Source of the DNA: Erythrobacter sp.
GTDB lineage: Bacteria > Pseudomonadota > Alphaproteobacteria > Sphingomonadales > Sphingomonadaceae
Length of the DNA: 64,000 bases
NCBI RefSeq assembly: GCF_011765465.1
Contig: NZ_CP050265.1
Coordinates: forward strand, 62,001 to 126,000
Reading direction: 5' to 3'
Shown: one piece after another, positions 53,478 through 62,321 of the stretch
Position numbering within the stretch: the stretch's first letter is position 1
How the letters are laid out: every line of letters begins with the position of its first letter
Position numbers and translations under genes: made by a program
Notes under the pieces: generated by a model
The model's database searches: none
Told to the model about the DNA's origin: nothing
Seen by the model: the letters and a program-made list of their open reading frames with translations, nothing else

Positions 53478-53863
53478 GTCTGCGGTGTCCTTTTTCGTGC
53501 GCGGGGCCCCTCGCGGAGCCTCGAGTGTGTGTTCGTGCGCCCCGCGTGCGGGGCCTTGCTGGTTGACCGGGGCGCGCCTGATAGCGGGGACTGACAGGCG
53601 CGCCGGGCGAAAGGGCGGGACTGGAGTTTCCCGCCAACGCCCTTGCAGTCCTTATAGCGCCAAAAACCTTACGGATGTTCCCGGCAATCGGCTTCACTTT
53701 GTGCTTTGTCGAACGGCCCAAGTCGTTCGTCCTCGACGAACGGCGTGGCGGACGCCCCAGCGCCCGTTCCTTCTTTGTTCCACGTGGCGCAAACCACACA
53801 GCGCGGGGCGACGGCATCGCCGGGGCGATGCCGTGCCGTCGACTTTCACGGAAACGGCCAGCG
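53478..53863. other. Gene-free stretch with hairpins
   Basis: 386 bases between DUF547 paralogue 3 and the end of infC. A 7-bp hairpin GCCCCGC-GT-GCGGGGC lies at 53539-53554 in the paralogue leader. A perfect 9-bp hairpin ACGGCATCG/CGATGCCGT lies at 53811-53834, 30 nt after infC, and may end its transcript. The centre (53640-53770) is less GC-rich and could hold the paralogue promoter. No ORF with coding character was seen. Confidence 0.5.
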
Positions 53864-54406
53864 TTACTTCGGCGCCAGCACCATCAGCATCTGGCGCCCT
53901 TCAAGGCGCGGGAAGGCTTCGACCTTGGCAATTTCCTCGACGTCTTCCTGGACCCGCTTGAGCAGGTCCATGCCGAGATGCTGGTGCGCCATCTCGCGTC
54001 CGCGGAAGCGGAGCGTGACTTTCACCTTGTCGCCGTTGCCGATGAACTTGTTCACGTTCTTCATCTTCACGTCGTAGTCGTGCGTGTCGATGTTCGGACG
54101 CATCTTCACTTCCTTGATGTCCTGCGTCTTCTGCGTCTTGCGCGCCGCATTGGCCTTTTTCTGGGCCTCGTAGCGGTACTTGCCGACATCGAGGAACTTG
54201 CACACCGGCGGGTCCGCGTTGGGGGACACCTCGACGAGGTTCAGACCCTTTTCCTGGGCCTGCTCGACGGCTTCGCGGGTGTACATGACTCCGAGATTCT
54301 CGCCCTCGTCGTCGATGACGCGGACCTTGGGAACCTGGATGAATTGATCGTAGCGAGGGCCGCTTTTGACGGGCGGGGCCATCGAACGCCGGGGTGGACG
54401 GGCTAT
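53864..54406 (-). CDS. infC: Translation initiation factor IF-3, probable AUA start
   Basis: 180 residues if started at the ATA codon 54406-54404, or 172 from the first ATG (54382). AGGAG (54418-54414) is seven bases before the ATA but over 30 before the ATG, so the rare codon is the better start: [20 protein letters not shown]. Rare start codons in infC let IF-3 repress its own synthesis. N-domain ([19 protein letters not shown]) and C-domain ([20 protein letters not shown]) are complete. The protein prevents subunit association and checks the initiator codon. Confidence 0.95.
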   Translation of the reverse strand: MARPPRRSMAPPVKSGPRYDQFIQVPKVRVIDDEGENLGVMYTREAVEQAQEKGLNLVEVSPNADPPVCKFLDVGKYRYEAQKKANAARKTQKTQDIKEVKMRPNIDTHDYDVKMKNVNKFIGNGDKVKVTLRFRGREMAHQHLGMDLLKRVQEDVEEIAKVEAFPRLEGRQMLMVLAPK

Positions 54407-54480
54407 GTGTGTTCTCCTGTTACTGCCTTTGGTTGAGTCCCCAATGTAGTGGGAATCGCCGCGTTGCGCCAGATGGAGTC

Positions 54481-55185
54481 TTACGCCGCCTCGCGCCAGA
54501 GCGGGAAGCGCACCAGCTTGCCCTTCGCCGCCATCACCGCGTCGATCTCCCGCGCGGGGCTCAATGCGGCAAGGATTTCGGGCGCGCCTGCGTCCATGCC
54601 GCCGGTGTAGGCGCCGAAAGCGGGCAGGATCATGCGCTCGGCGCTGCCCGAACGGCTGACGACGCCGCAGGCGCGGGCGATGTGACGCTCGCGCACCTTC
54701 ATCCGAAGCTTGGGGTGGAAATGGCCGGAAAGCTCCGCGCGCGTCTCGCCCGGCTTCGCCTCGTGGCGCAGGACGATGCCGGAAACCTCCATCTCCTCGG
54801 CCAGCTCGGCCCCGAAGGCGCGGCTCTGGCCTGCGTCGTGGTTGCCGGTGATCCAAACCCAGTCGAGCGCGCGGGTGAGCGCCTCCAGCATTCCGGCGGC
54901 ATACGGGTCGAGCCGCTCGGTCCCCGCGTCATCGTGGAAATTGTCGCCCAGCGTGATCACCCGCCGCGCGCCCGTCGCCTTGACCGCGTCGGCCAGGCGT
55001 TCGAGCGTTTCGCGGCTGTCATAGGGCGGCAGCAGCGCGCCGTGCCTCGCATACCAGCTGCCCTTCTCCAGATGCAGGTCCGCGACCAGCAGCGCGCGTT
55101 CGCGCGGCCAGTAGAGCGCGCCGCTCCTGGTGAGGGCGAATTCCTCTCCGGCAAGCTCGAAAGGGGCGAACGAAACGGGAACCAT
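54481..55185 (-). CDS. pdeM: Ligase-associated metallophosphoesterase PdeM
   Basis: 234 residues. Calcineurin-like motifs in order: [31 protein letters not shown] and LSGHFHPK. Matches the PdeM group, usually linked to an ATP-dependent DNA ligase/helicase repair cluster, but no such partners are next to it here. A divalent-metal nuclease or phosphodiesterase activity is expected. Confidence 0.88.
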   Translation of the reverse strand: MVPVSFAPFELAGEEFALTRSGALYWPRERALLVADLHLEKGSWYARHGALLPPYDSRETLERLADAVKATGARRVITLGDNFHDDAGTERLDPYAAGMLEALTRALDWVWITGNHDAGQSRAFGAELAEEMEVSGIVLRHEAKPGETRAELSGHFHPKLRMKVRERHIARACGVVSRSGSAERMILPAFGAYTGGMDAGAPEILAALSPAREIDAVMAAKGKLVRFPLWREAA

Positions 55186-55342
55186 GCGCCTCCTCTGCCG
55201 CGGGCGGTGCCGGAAGGCAAGAGCCCGGTCGGGTGACTCGCGCTCCGTCCACCGAATTGGCGAGCTCTCGCGTCAAAGCCGATTGACAGGCCGGGCGCGG
55301 GCCGTGATTGTCCCCGGCCGAGAAGAGAGACGGGGATCACGA

Positions 55343-56200
55343 ATGAGCGAATGGGCAGCCCACACGGCGCGGGCGAAGGCATGGTTCGAGAAGCTTAGGG
55401 ACGACATCTGCGCCGAGTTCGAGGCGATCGAGCGCGAGGCGGGTTCCGATGCTGCCTTCCAGTACACGCCGTGGGACCGCGAGGAAGAGGGCAACGAGGA
55501 CCCCGGCGGCGGCGTGCAGGGCCTGATGAAAGGCGAGGTGTTCGAGAAGGTCGGGGTCAATGTCTCGACCGTGCGCGGCAATTTCTCGAAGGAATTCGCA
55601 GGCCAGGTGAACGGCGCGAGCGCCGAGGCGCCGGGCTTCACCGCGACCGGCATCAGCCTCGTCGCGCACATGGCGAACCCGCACGTGCCCGCGGTCCACA
55701 TGAACACGCGCTTCCTGACGACGCAGGCGGCCTGGTTCGGCGGCGGCGCGGACCTCAACCCGCCGATCCCCTACGAGGAGGACACCGAGGCGTTCCACGC
55801 CTCGATGCGCGCGGCCTGCATGGCCCACAATCCGACCTATTACGAACGCTACAAGAAGTGGGCGGACGATTATTTCTACATTCCCCACCGCGAGACTCAC
55901 CGCGGTGTCGGCGGGATCTTCTACGACCACCTCGAATGCACCGATGATGCGAGCTTCGAGCGCAACTTCGCCTTCACGCAGGACGTCGGGCGCGCCTTCC
56001 TCGACATCTTTCCGAAACTTGTTCGCAAACGCATGGGGCAGGACTTCGACGCCGCCGACGAAGCGCGCCAGCTCGAATACCGGGGGCGCTATGCCGAGTT
56101 CAACCTCGTCTACGACCGCGGCACGATCTTCGGGCTCAAGACCGGCGGCAACATCGACGCGATCCTGATGAGCCTGCCCCCCAGAGCCACCTGGAGCTGA
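55343..56200 (+). CDS. hemF: Oxygen-dependent coproporphyrinogen III oxidase
   Basis: 285 residues from MSEWAAHTARAKAW. Family motifs GGGVQGLMKGEVFEKVGVNV, NPHVPAVHMNTRFLTT, WFGGGADLNPPIPYEED and FNLVYDRGTIFGLKTGGNID are complete. Converts coproporphyrinogen III to protoporphyrinogen IX in haem synthesis using O2, in line with an aerobic organism. An in-frame extension to 55130 is rejected. Confidence 0.97.
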   Translation: MSEWAAHTARAKAWFEKLRDDICAEFEAIEREAGSDAAFQYTPWDREEEGNEDPGGGVQGLMKGEVFEKVGVNVSTVRGNFSKEFAGQVNGASAEAPGFTATGISLVAHMANPHVPAVHMNTRFLTTQAAWFGGGADLNPPIPYEEDTEAFHASMRAACMAHNPTYYERYKKWADDYFYIPHRETHRGVGGIFYDHLECTDDASFERNFAFTQDVGRAFLDIFPKLVRKRMGQDFDAADEARQLEYRGRYAEFNLVYDRGTIFGLKTGGNIDAILMSLPPRATWS

Positions 56201-56269
56201 CGCGCGACGTGGGGCTGATGCGCCCTTAGCGCTTGCCCAGCGCGCGGGCGCGGCACATATTCACAGCCT

Positions 56270-58360
56270 ATGCTGCGCCAGTACGAACTCGTCGAGAGGG
56301 TAAAGACCTACGATCCCGACGCCGATGAGGCGGCGCTCAACCGCGCTTACGTCTACACCGTGCAGAAGCACGGGAGCCAGAAGCGCGCCAGCGGCGATCC
56401 CTATTTCAGCCACCCGGTCGAAGTCGCCGGGCTGATGACCGACCTGCAGCTCGACCAGGAGACGATCATCACCGCGCTGCTCCACGATACGGTGGAGGAC
56501 ACGCTCGCGACGATCGACGACATCGAGGCGCTGTTCGGTCCCGAAGTCGCGCGGCTGGTCGATGGCGTCACCAAGCTTTCCAAGATCGAGGCCATGCCCG
56601 AGAACGAGCGGGCGGCGGAGAACCTGCGCAAGTTCCTGCTCGCCATGAGCGAGGACATCCGCGTGCTCCTCGTCAAGCTCGCCGACCGCCTGCACAATAT
56701 GCGCACGCTCCACTTCATCAAAAAGCCGGAGAAGCGCCAGCGCATCGCGCGCGAGACGATGGACATCTACGCCCCGCTCGCCGAGCGGGTGGGAATGTAC
56801 GAATATATGCGCGAGATGCAGGCGCTCGCCTTTCGCGAACTGGAGCCCGAAGCCTACAACACCATCACCAAGCGGCTCGAACAACTGCGCTCGCAGGACG
56901 GCGGGCAGGTCGATGCGATCGCATTGAAGATCAAGCAGGCGCTGGCCGAGGCCGGGCTGAAGGTCGAGGTGATGGGGCGCGAAAAGCACCCCTATTCGAT
57001 CTGGACCAAGATGAGCGAGCGTCACGTCTCCTTCGAACAGGTGACCGACATCATGGCGTTCCGGGTCATCACCGAAAGCGAGGCGGACTGCTACCGCGCG
57101 CTGGGCGTGCTGCACACGACGTGGCAGTTCCTCCCCGGCCGGTTCAAGGACTACATCTCGACGCCCAAGACCAATGGCTACCGGTCCCTGCACACCTCGC
57201 TGATGTACGAGAACTCGATGCGGGTCGAAGTCCAGATCCGCACCCGCGAGATGCACCGCCGCAACGAATTCGGCCTCGCCGCGCACTGGGCCTACAAGCA
57301 GCACGACAAGGCCGACGGGCAGGTCGGCTGGCTGCGTGACCTCATCGAGATCGTCGATGCGAGCCACGATGCCGAGGAACTGCTCGAGCACACGCGCATG
57401 GCGATCTACCAGGACCGCATCTTCGCCTTCACCCCCAAGGGCGCGTTGTTCCAGCTGCCCAAGGGCGCGACCTCGGTCGATTTCGCCTTCGCGGTCCACA
57501 CCGACCTCGGGCTCGCCATGGTCGGCGCGAAGATCAACGGGCGGCATATGCCGCTTCGAACCCCGCTGGACAACGGCGACGTGGTCGAGATCATCAAGGG
57601 CTCCAATGCCGAGCCGCAATTGTCGTGGCTCGGCTTCGTCGTCACCGGCAAGGCGCGCGCCGCGATCCGACGGCAGGTGCGATTGAAGGAACGCGCCGAG
57701 GTCGCCTCGATCGGGGAAAAGCTGTTCGACGAGATCGCCGCGCGTGTGCCCGCCCGGATCGGCAAGAAGGCGATCAAGGCCGCGCTCGAACGGCTCGAGA
57801 TGGAGGAGCCGGAAGACCTGATGTTCGCGATCGGAGCGGCCAAGCTGACCGACCGCGAGGTGATGGAAGCGCTCGTCCCCGGCTGCACCGCCGATCTCGA
57901 GGAAGAGGAGGAATGGCCGAGCCGCGAGCGCGTCATCTCGATCCGCGGGCTGACGCCGGGGGTCGCCTTCGAACTCGCGCCGTGCTGCCACCCCGTGCCG
58001 GGCGATCGCATCGTCGGCATCAGGCGCAAGGGCGAGACCGTGCTGGTCCACGCGATCGATTGTCTGGAACTTGCCAACGGGGTCGATACCGACTGGCTCG
58101 ACCTGTCATGGGGCAAAAGATCGCAGGGCGCGGTCGGCAGGCTCGGCGTGACGCTTTACGACCGGCCCGGCACGCTCGCGGAAATGGCGGGCATCTTCGC
58201 CCAGAACAAGGCCAACGTCACCAGCCTCGTCCAGACCCAGCTCGACCACCCCTTCACCAGCTACGAGATCGACGCCGAGGTGCAGGATCTTGCGCACCTC
58301 ACACGCATCCTGTCGGCCCTGCGCGCGAGCGATGCCGTGGCGCAGGCCGAGCGGATGTGA
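56270..58360 (+). CDS. Bifunctional (p)ppGpp synthetase/hydrolase Rsh
   Basis: 696 residues. HD hydrolase domain with His72-Asp73 (TALLHDTVEDT) and LADRLHNMRTL; synthetase domain (GREKHPYSIWTKM, KDYISTPKTNGYRSLHTSLM); TGS domain (DRIFAFTPKGALFQLPKGAT); zinc-finger-like CCHPVPGD region and C-terminal ACT domain (VGRLGVTLYDRPGTLAEMAG). Both activities appear intact, as is usual for the single Rsh of Alphaproteobacteria. Cytosolic, stringent response. Ends one base before the stop of the convergent CBS gene. Confidence 0.96.
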   Translation: MLRQYELVERVKTYDPDADEAALNRAYVYTVQKHGSQKRASGDPYFSHPVEVAGLMTDLQLDQETIITALLHDTVEDTLATIDDIEALFGPEVARLVDGVTKLSKIEAMPENERAAENLRKFLLAMSEDIRVLLVKLADRLHNMRTLHFIKKPEKRQRIARETMDIYAPLAERVGMYEYMREMQALAFRELEPEAYNTITKRLEQLRSQDGGQVDAIALKIKQALAEAGLKVEVMGREKHPYSIWTKMSERHVSFEQVTDIMAFRVITESEADCYRALGVLHTTWQFLPGRFKDYISTPKTNGYRSLHTSLMYENSMRVEVQIRTREMHRRNEFGLAAHWAYKQHDKADGQVGWLRDLIEIVDASHDAEELLEHTRMAIYQDRIFAFTPKGALFQLPKGATSVDFAFAVHTDLGLAMVGAKINGRHMPLRTPLDNGDVVEIIKGSNAEPQLSWLGFVVTGKARAAIRRQVRLKERAEVASIGEKLFDEIAARVPARIGKKAIKAALERLEMEEPEDLMFAIGAAKLTDREVMEALVPGCTADLEEEEEWPSRERVISIRGLTPGVAFELAPCCHPVPGDRIVGIRRKGETVLVHAIDCLELANGVDTDWLDLSWGKRSQGAVGRLGVTLYDRPGTLAEMAGIFAQNKANVTSLVQTQLDHPFTSYEIDAEVQDLAHLTRILSALRASDAVAQAERM

Positions 58361-58361
58361 T

Positions 58362-58880
58362 CTAGCCCACGAAGGCGAGGACGATCAGGACCACCGCGAC
58401 GGCGTAGACCAGCCCGCCGAAGACGATCATCAGCGGGTTGAAGGCGGGCGTGAGCGTCGCCTGCGCCATCTGCGAGAACTGGGTAAGCAGCTGCGGCCAG
58501 GTATAGCTCACGAAATCGCCCTGGCTCATCACCGAGACGAGGCGATTGTCCTCGTCCACGATCGGCAGGCGGCGGAAACGCTCGTTCGACATGACCTGCA
58601 GCCAGTCGAGCACGTTGTCGTCCTTGTGCGCCATGCGCACCTCGGTCGTCATCACCTCGCTCACCGGCGTCGTCCTGGGGTCGCGGCTCTCGCCGATCAC
58701 GCGGCGGAAGATGTCGCGTTCGGTCATCACGCCGAGCACATGGCGATCGCCATCGGTGACGATGACCGAGCCGAAGTTCTTTTCCGCCATTTGCGTCACG
58801 GCATCATAGACCATCGTTTCGGGCGAAACGGTGAGCGGCGGGGCCTTGCTGGCGAATTCCTTGCGGTCGGCGATCTTCAT
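58362..58880 (-). CDS. Two-CBS-domain protein with C-terminal membrane helix
   Basis: 172 residues. Two CBS repeats (VYDAVTQMAEKNFGSVIVTD; DNVLDWLQVMSNERFRRLPI) followed by a C-terminal hydrophobic helix (LVYAVAVVLIVLAFVG). CBS pairs bind adenosine nucleotides; here they would be tethered to the membrane. The start overlaps the stop of a small upstream ORF (ATGA). Confidence 0.88.
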   Translation of the reverse strand: MKIADRKEFASKAPPLTVSPETMVYDAVTQMAEKNFGSVIVTDGDRHVLGVMTERDIFRRVIGESRDPRTTPVSEVMTTEVRMAHKDDNVLDWLQVMSNERFRRLPIVDEDNRLVSVMSQGDFVSYTWPQLLTQFSQMAQATLTPAFNPLMIVFGGLVYAVAVVLIVLAFVG

Positions 58881-59068
58881 GTCAGCATATCCTCATGCAG
58901 CCAGGCGTAGCGGCGGTGGCCCGAGGCATCGCGCGTCAGGTCGAGCGCGCCGCGGCGGCGGAAGAAGCGCGCGAAGGGACCGGCCGAAGCGGCCTGCGGA
59001 TTGCGCGCGCGGAAATGGTCGGGGCGGGGGTGCGGGGACGAGCCCGCGCTGTGTGCTTGGTCCGTCAT
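58877..59068 (-). CDS. Small basic hypothetical protein coupled to CBS gene
   Basis: 63 residues from ATG 59068. C-terminal part SAGPFARFFRRRGALDLTRD and HRRYAWLHEDMLT has protein-like composition. Its TGA overlaps the ATG of the CBS gene (ATGA 58877-58880), a coupling pattern common in this genome. No family recognised. RBS is unclear. Confidence 0.5.
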   Translation of the reverse strand: MTDQAHSAGSSPHPRPDHFRARNPQAASAGPFARFFRRRGALDLTRDASGHRRYAWLHEDMLT

Positions 59069-59103
59069 ACATAGGTTAATGAGGGACTTGGGCCTGCGTT
59101 CCC

Positions 59104-59418
59104 TCAAAAGGTCAGGGTGACTTCGGCCTGTTCTCCGGGCGCGAGATTTTCGGCCCGCATGACGGTGCGCGATACCAGCAGGATCCACTCGCTCCGGCCC
59201 TTCTGGGGGAAGACCGAGGTGCGCCATTCGCTCGCCCCGATCCGCGCCGTCACCTTGAGCGAGCCGAACCCGCGCCTGCGGCCCGTCTCGAGCTTCTCCA
59301 TCAGCGCACGGCCCGCCAGCGCCTTGGCTTCCGGCCCGGTGAAGGTGACGAGGTGGTATGTCCCCCGCTCTCCCTGCCAACGGGTGAGGGGAAGGGTGGC
59401 GGAAAGGCTATCGCTCAC
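59104..59418 (-). CDS. DUF1905-domain protein
   Basis: 104 residues from a GTG that overlaps the preceding stop as GTGA (59418-59415). Sequence WQGERGTYHLVTFTGPEAKA, GFGSLKVTARIGASEWRTSV and LLVSRTVMRAENLAPGEQAE fits the small beta-barrel DUF1905. Function unknown; coupled to the cyclophilin gene. Confidence 0.8.
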   Translation of the reverse strand: MSDSLSATLPLTRWQGERGTYHLVTFTGPEAKALAGRALMEKLETGRRRGFGSLKVTARIGASEWRTSVFPQKGRSEWILLVSRTVMRAENLAPGEQAEVTLTF

Positions 59419-60536
59419 TCCCCGTCCGCATATTCGAACTCCCGCACCGGCACCGGGATGTTGCAGATGTCCGCTCCGCCCGCGGGCACGATGAAGAACG
59501 GATCGCGCCGGTTTGCGCGTGCCTCGGCGTAAGCGGCGAAGGTCTCGCTCTCGGTCGAGAGATATTCGTAGAGCGGCCGCTCCTCCTCCGGCAACTCGCT
59601 GGCGATGCGGACCGAGAGGATGGGCGTGCGCTTGTCCTTCTCCTCTTCGCTGTAAAAGCCGAGCGCGCCCGAGCCGCGCGGCAGGCTGGAGAGGTGCTCC
59701 ATCCCCCCGATCACCCGCCCGACCAGCGCGATGTTGCGATCGAGATGGCGCGGCGCATGGCCGATCACGGTGTAGAGTTCCGCGCCCGATCCGGTGTCGG
59801 GCGAATAGTTCCGCCCCACGCCGACCATGCCGTAGCAGTGGACGGGCCATGCTTTCGGCTTTCCGTCTCCGCGCGTTTCCTCATTGGGGTCGAGGCCCAG
59901 CGGCCAGCCTTGGTAGAAGGAATACATCGCGGCATAGGGATCGGTCAGGAAGGCATCGGATTTCTGCTCCTCGCTCGGGTTGGAGGAGGGGCCGCCATCG
60001 CTCTCGATCCCGTCAAGCGCCAGGCGCGCGCGCATCCTGGCCCGCAGGGTCTTCTCGAGTTCCTGCTGGACTCCTTCCGGCAAGCTGGGCGCGTATGCGT
60101 CCTCTACCATTGTCGCGAGGCCGACTGGCAGCGGCTTCGCCGCACCGTCGCTTTCGGGATTGTCGTAATTGGGATCGCCCCACTGGACGACGTAATTGTC
60201 CTGCACCCGGTTGACGCTCGTCCCGTCGTACCAGCGCTCGCGCGCGAGCAGGCGGATGTTTTCGACCCAGCCTTGAGAGAAGGGCGGCGGCATCAGCTGG
60301 ATCACCACCTTACGCGCGTTGCCTTCGGCGTCCGGCGCGAGCGTCATCACCAGCAGGTCTTCCGGCGGGATCACCACCCAGTCCTCCTGCGGCGCGGCGT
60401 TGACGATGTCGGCGGGACCGGGCGCCGTTTCTTTCTGCGCTACCGCTTCGCTGTCTGAGCGCGATTGCGCATCCTGAGCGGCGATCGGCAGGGCGAGGAC
60501 GAAGGCCGCAGCGGCGGCGAGGAAGGCGTTTCTCAT
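59415..60536 (-). CDS. Cyclophilin-type peptidylprolyl isomerase, exported
   Basis: 373 residues from MRNAFLAAAAAFVLALPIAA, a signal peptide. An N-terminal half of unknown type (RERWYDGTSVNRVQDNYVVQ begins the isomerase domain) then cyclophilin core CYGMVGVGRNYSPDTGSGAE, LYTVIGHAPRHLDRNIALVG, RVIGGMEHLSSLPRG. It folds envelope proteins. The ORF continues in frame to 60668, but that part runs through a terminator hairpin, so 60536 is chosen. Confidence 0.85.
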   Translation of the reverse strand: MRNAFLAAAAAFVLALPIAAQDAQSRSDSEAVAQKETAPGPADIVNAAPQEDWVVIPPEDLLVMTLAPDAEGNARKVVIQLMPPPFSQGWVENIRLLARERWYDGTSVNRVQDNYVVQWGDPNYDNPESDGAAKPLPVGLATMVEDAYAPSLPEGVQQELEKTLRARMRARLALDGIESDGGPSSNPSEEQKSDAFLTDPYAAMYSFYQGWPLGLDPNEETRGDGKPKAWPVHCYGMVGVGRNYSPDTGSGAELYTVIGHAPRHLDRNIALVGRVIGGMEHLSSLPRGSGALGFYSEEEKDKRTPILSVRIASELPEEERPLYEYLSTESETFAAYAEARANRRDPFFIVPAGGADICNIPVPVREFEYADGE

Positions 60537-60568
60537 GAAGAGGGTGTGCCACAGGCCAAACCCAATCA

Positions 60569-60610
60569 AAAACCCCTTTCCACGCGTTTTCGAGGGCGGA
60601 AAGGGGTTTT
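60569..60610. terminator. Strong bidirectional terminator
   Basis: AAAACCCCTTTCC (60569-60581) pairs perfectly with GGAAAGGGGTTTT (60598-60610), 13 bp with a 16-nt loop; A-run on the left and T-run on the right allow termination in both directions. It probably ends the leftward RND operon transcript. Confidence 0.8.
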
Positions 60611-60766
60611 CGAGGAGGCGTTCGCAGGGAATGCCATTCCGCGCAGCGCCAACCTGAGCGATTCCCATACCACAAAACTGCGATAGACCCTACCACCATG
60701 GAGCCCGAGCGCCTTGCGAAATTGTCCGTTCGTGGCTAGACGGCCCGCCTTGCCCCAGGGAAGCGC

Positions 60767-60857
60767 GGAGCAGTGGCCGAGTGGTCGAAGGCGCACGCCT
60801 GGAAAGTGTGTATACGGCAACCCCGTATCGAGGGTTCGAATCCCTCCTGCTCCGCCA
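60767..60857 (+). tRNA. tRNA-Ser (GGA)
   Basis: 91-nt class II tRNA with acceptor GGAGCAG pairing with CTGCTCC, D-arm GGCCGAGTGGTCGAAGGC, anticodon GGA at 60801-60803, a long variable arm (TATACGGCAACCCCGTA), T-arm GGTTCGAATCC and encoded CCA (60855-60857). It decodes UCC/UCU. It lies antisense in the untranslated tail of the leftward RND operon. Confidence 0.98.
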
Positions 60858-60872
60858 GCTTCCCGGCCCGCC

Positions 60873-62321
60873 TCAAGGGCCAATGGCATCCCCGCCTCGC
60901 GCGGCCTGCGCGAGATCCTCGTCGCTCCAGCCCCCGCCGAGTGCACGGTAGAGATCGACGAAGGCAAGGTCGCGCTGCAACCGGGCGCGGGCCAGCGACA
61001 GTTCGCTCGACAGCACAAGCCGCTGCGCGTCGAGCACCGAGATGTAGCTTACCACCCCGCCGCGAAAGCGCAGGTCCTGCAGGAACAGCGTGCGCCGCGC
61101 CGCGGCCAGCTGGTCGGCAAGCGGCTCGATCTGCGCCTCGCCCGCGCGGTAGGCATAGACGGCGGCGTTGACATCGAACAGCGCGCCCTGGACCGCCCGG
61201 CGATAGCCGATAAGTGCCTGTTCCAGCTGCGCCCGCGCGACCCTGACATTGCCCAGATCGCGCCCGAAATTGAGGATCGGCAGGCGCACTTCCGGCCCCC
61301 ACGAATTGAGCGAGGAGGACGCGCCGTCATCGAACAGCGAGCCGATCTCGGTCGAGGTCCGCCCGACGAGCGAGGATAGCCCGATGGTGGGGAAGGGAAA
61401 GCGGTTGGCGATCGCCACCCCTTCGAGTGCGGTGGCGGCGGCGAGCTGCTGTTCGGCGGCGATCACGTCGGGCCTGCGCGCGAGCAGATCGCTCGGCACG
61501 CCTGTGGGCAGGGGATAGGCCCCGATCCCGCGCGCCTGTCGCTCGGGATCGAAGGGCGCAAGGTCGATCTCGGACGGATAGCGCCCCAGCAGGACTGTCA
61601 GCAGGTTCTCCGCCACGAGCCGCGCCTGCACCACCTGCGGCAGCAGCGAGCGCGTCCCGGCAAGCTGGGCGGTGGCCTGCTGCACCTCGCTGTCCGAGAC
61701 GACGCCCTGGCGGTGGAGAAGCTCGACCAGCTCGAGCGCTTCTTCCTGCAGCGCGATGTTGCGCGCGAGGATCGCCTCTTCCGCCTGGAGTTCGCGGATC
61801 GTCAGCCACGTCGCGGCGACCTGCTGGACGATGGTGGTGACGATCGCCGCCCGGCTCGCCTCGCTGGCGAGCAGCTGCGCGCGCGCGGCTTCGTTCTGGC
61901 GGCGGATCTTGCCGAAAAGGTCGACCTCCCAGCCAAGCACGAGGCCGAGCGTGAACACGCCGTCGTTGGAATTGGGCTGCGGCTGCGCGCCGGTCGAGAG
62001 CGTCCCGTCGATCCGCGGGAAGAACCCGCTGCGCGCGACCAGCAGGCGGGCGCGGACCTCCTCGATCCGGGCGAATGCCTGCTGCAGGTCAAGATTGCCG
62101 TCGAGCGCCTCTTCGATCAGCGGGCGCAGTTCCGGGTCGTCGTAAAGCTCGAACCACGCGGTGTTGGCGGCGGTGCGGGCTTCCTCCGGGGCGAGCGCGA
62201 CCGCGTGTGTTTCGGGCAGGGCGAGATCGGGGCGTTCGTAATCCTCGCCCACGATCGCGCAGCCGCCGAGCGCGGCCGCGAGCGCGCCGAGCGCGGCGAT
62301 CCTCGAAGCGCGCCGGATCAC
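60873..62321 (-). CDS. RND efflux outer-membrane lipoprotein, NodT family
   Basis: 482 residues. Lipobox LGGC in ALAAALGGCAIVGEDYERPD, then two OEP repeats typical of TolC/OprM proteins (NLDLQQAFARIEEVRARLLV; RFRGGVVSYISVLDAQRLVL). Forms the outer-membrane channel of the tripartite pump whose inner-membrane subunit is encoded just upstream. Start overlaps that gene's stop as ATGA (62318-62321). Confidence 0.93.
   Translation of the reverse strand: MIRRASRIAALGALAAALGGCAIVGEDYERPDLALPETHAVALAPEEARTAANTAWFELYDDPELRPLIEEALDGNLDLQQAFARIEEVRARLLVARSGFFPRIDGTLSTGAQPQPNSNDGVFTLGLVLGWEVDLFGKIRRQNEAARAQLLASEASRAAIVTTIVQQVAATWLTIRELQAEEAILARNIALQEEALELVELLHRQGVVSDSEVQQATAQLAGTRSLLPQVVQARLVAENLLTVLLGRYPSEIDLAPFDPERQARGIGAYPLPTGVPSDLLARRPDVIAAEQQLAAATALEGVAIANRFPFPTIGLSSLVGRTSTEIGSLFDDGASSSLNSWGPEVRLPILNFGRDLGNVRVARAQLEQALIGYRRAVQGALFDVNAAVYAYRAGEAQIEPLADQLAAARRTLFLQDLRFRGGVVSYISVLDAQRLVLSSELSLARARLQRDLAFVDLYRALGGGWSDEDLAQAARGGDAIGP

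Noticed and set aside
54407..54856. Extension of infC to 330 residues
   Set aside because: The extension is a shadow of pdeM in another frame, and the RBS-ATA arrangement gives a natural start.
60767..60857. tRNA-Ser as an integration site for a mobile island
   Set aside because: No integrase, no duplicated tRNA 3' end and no composition shift were seen next to it.
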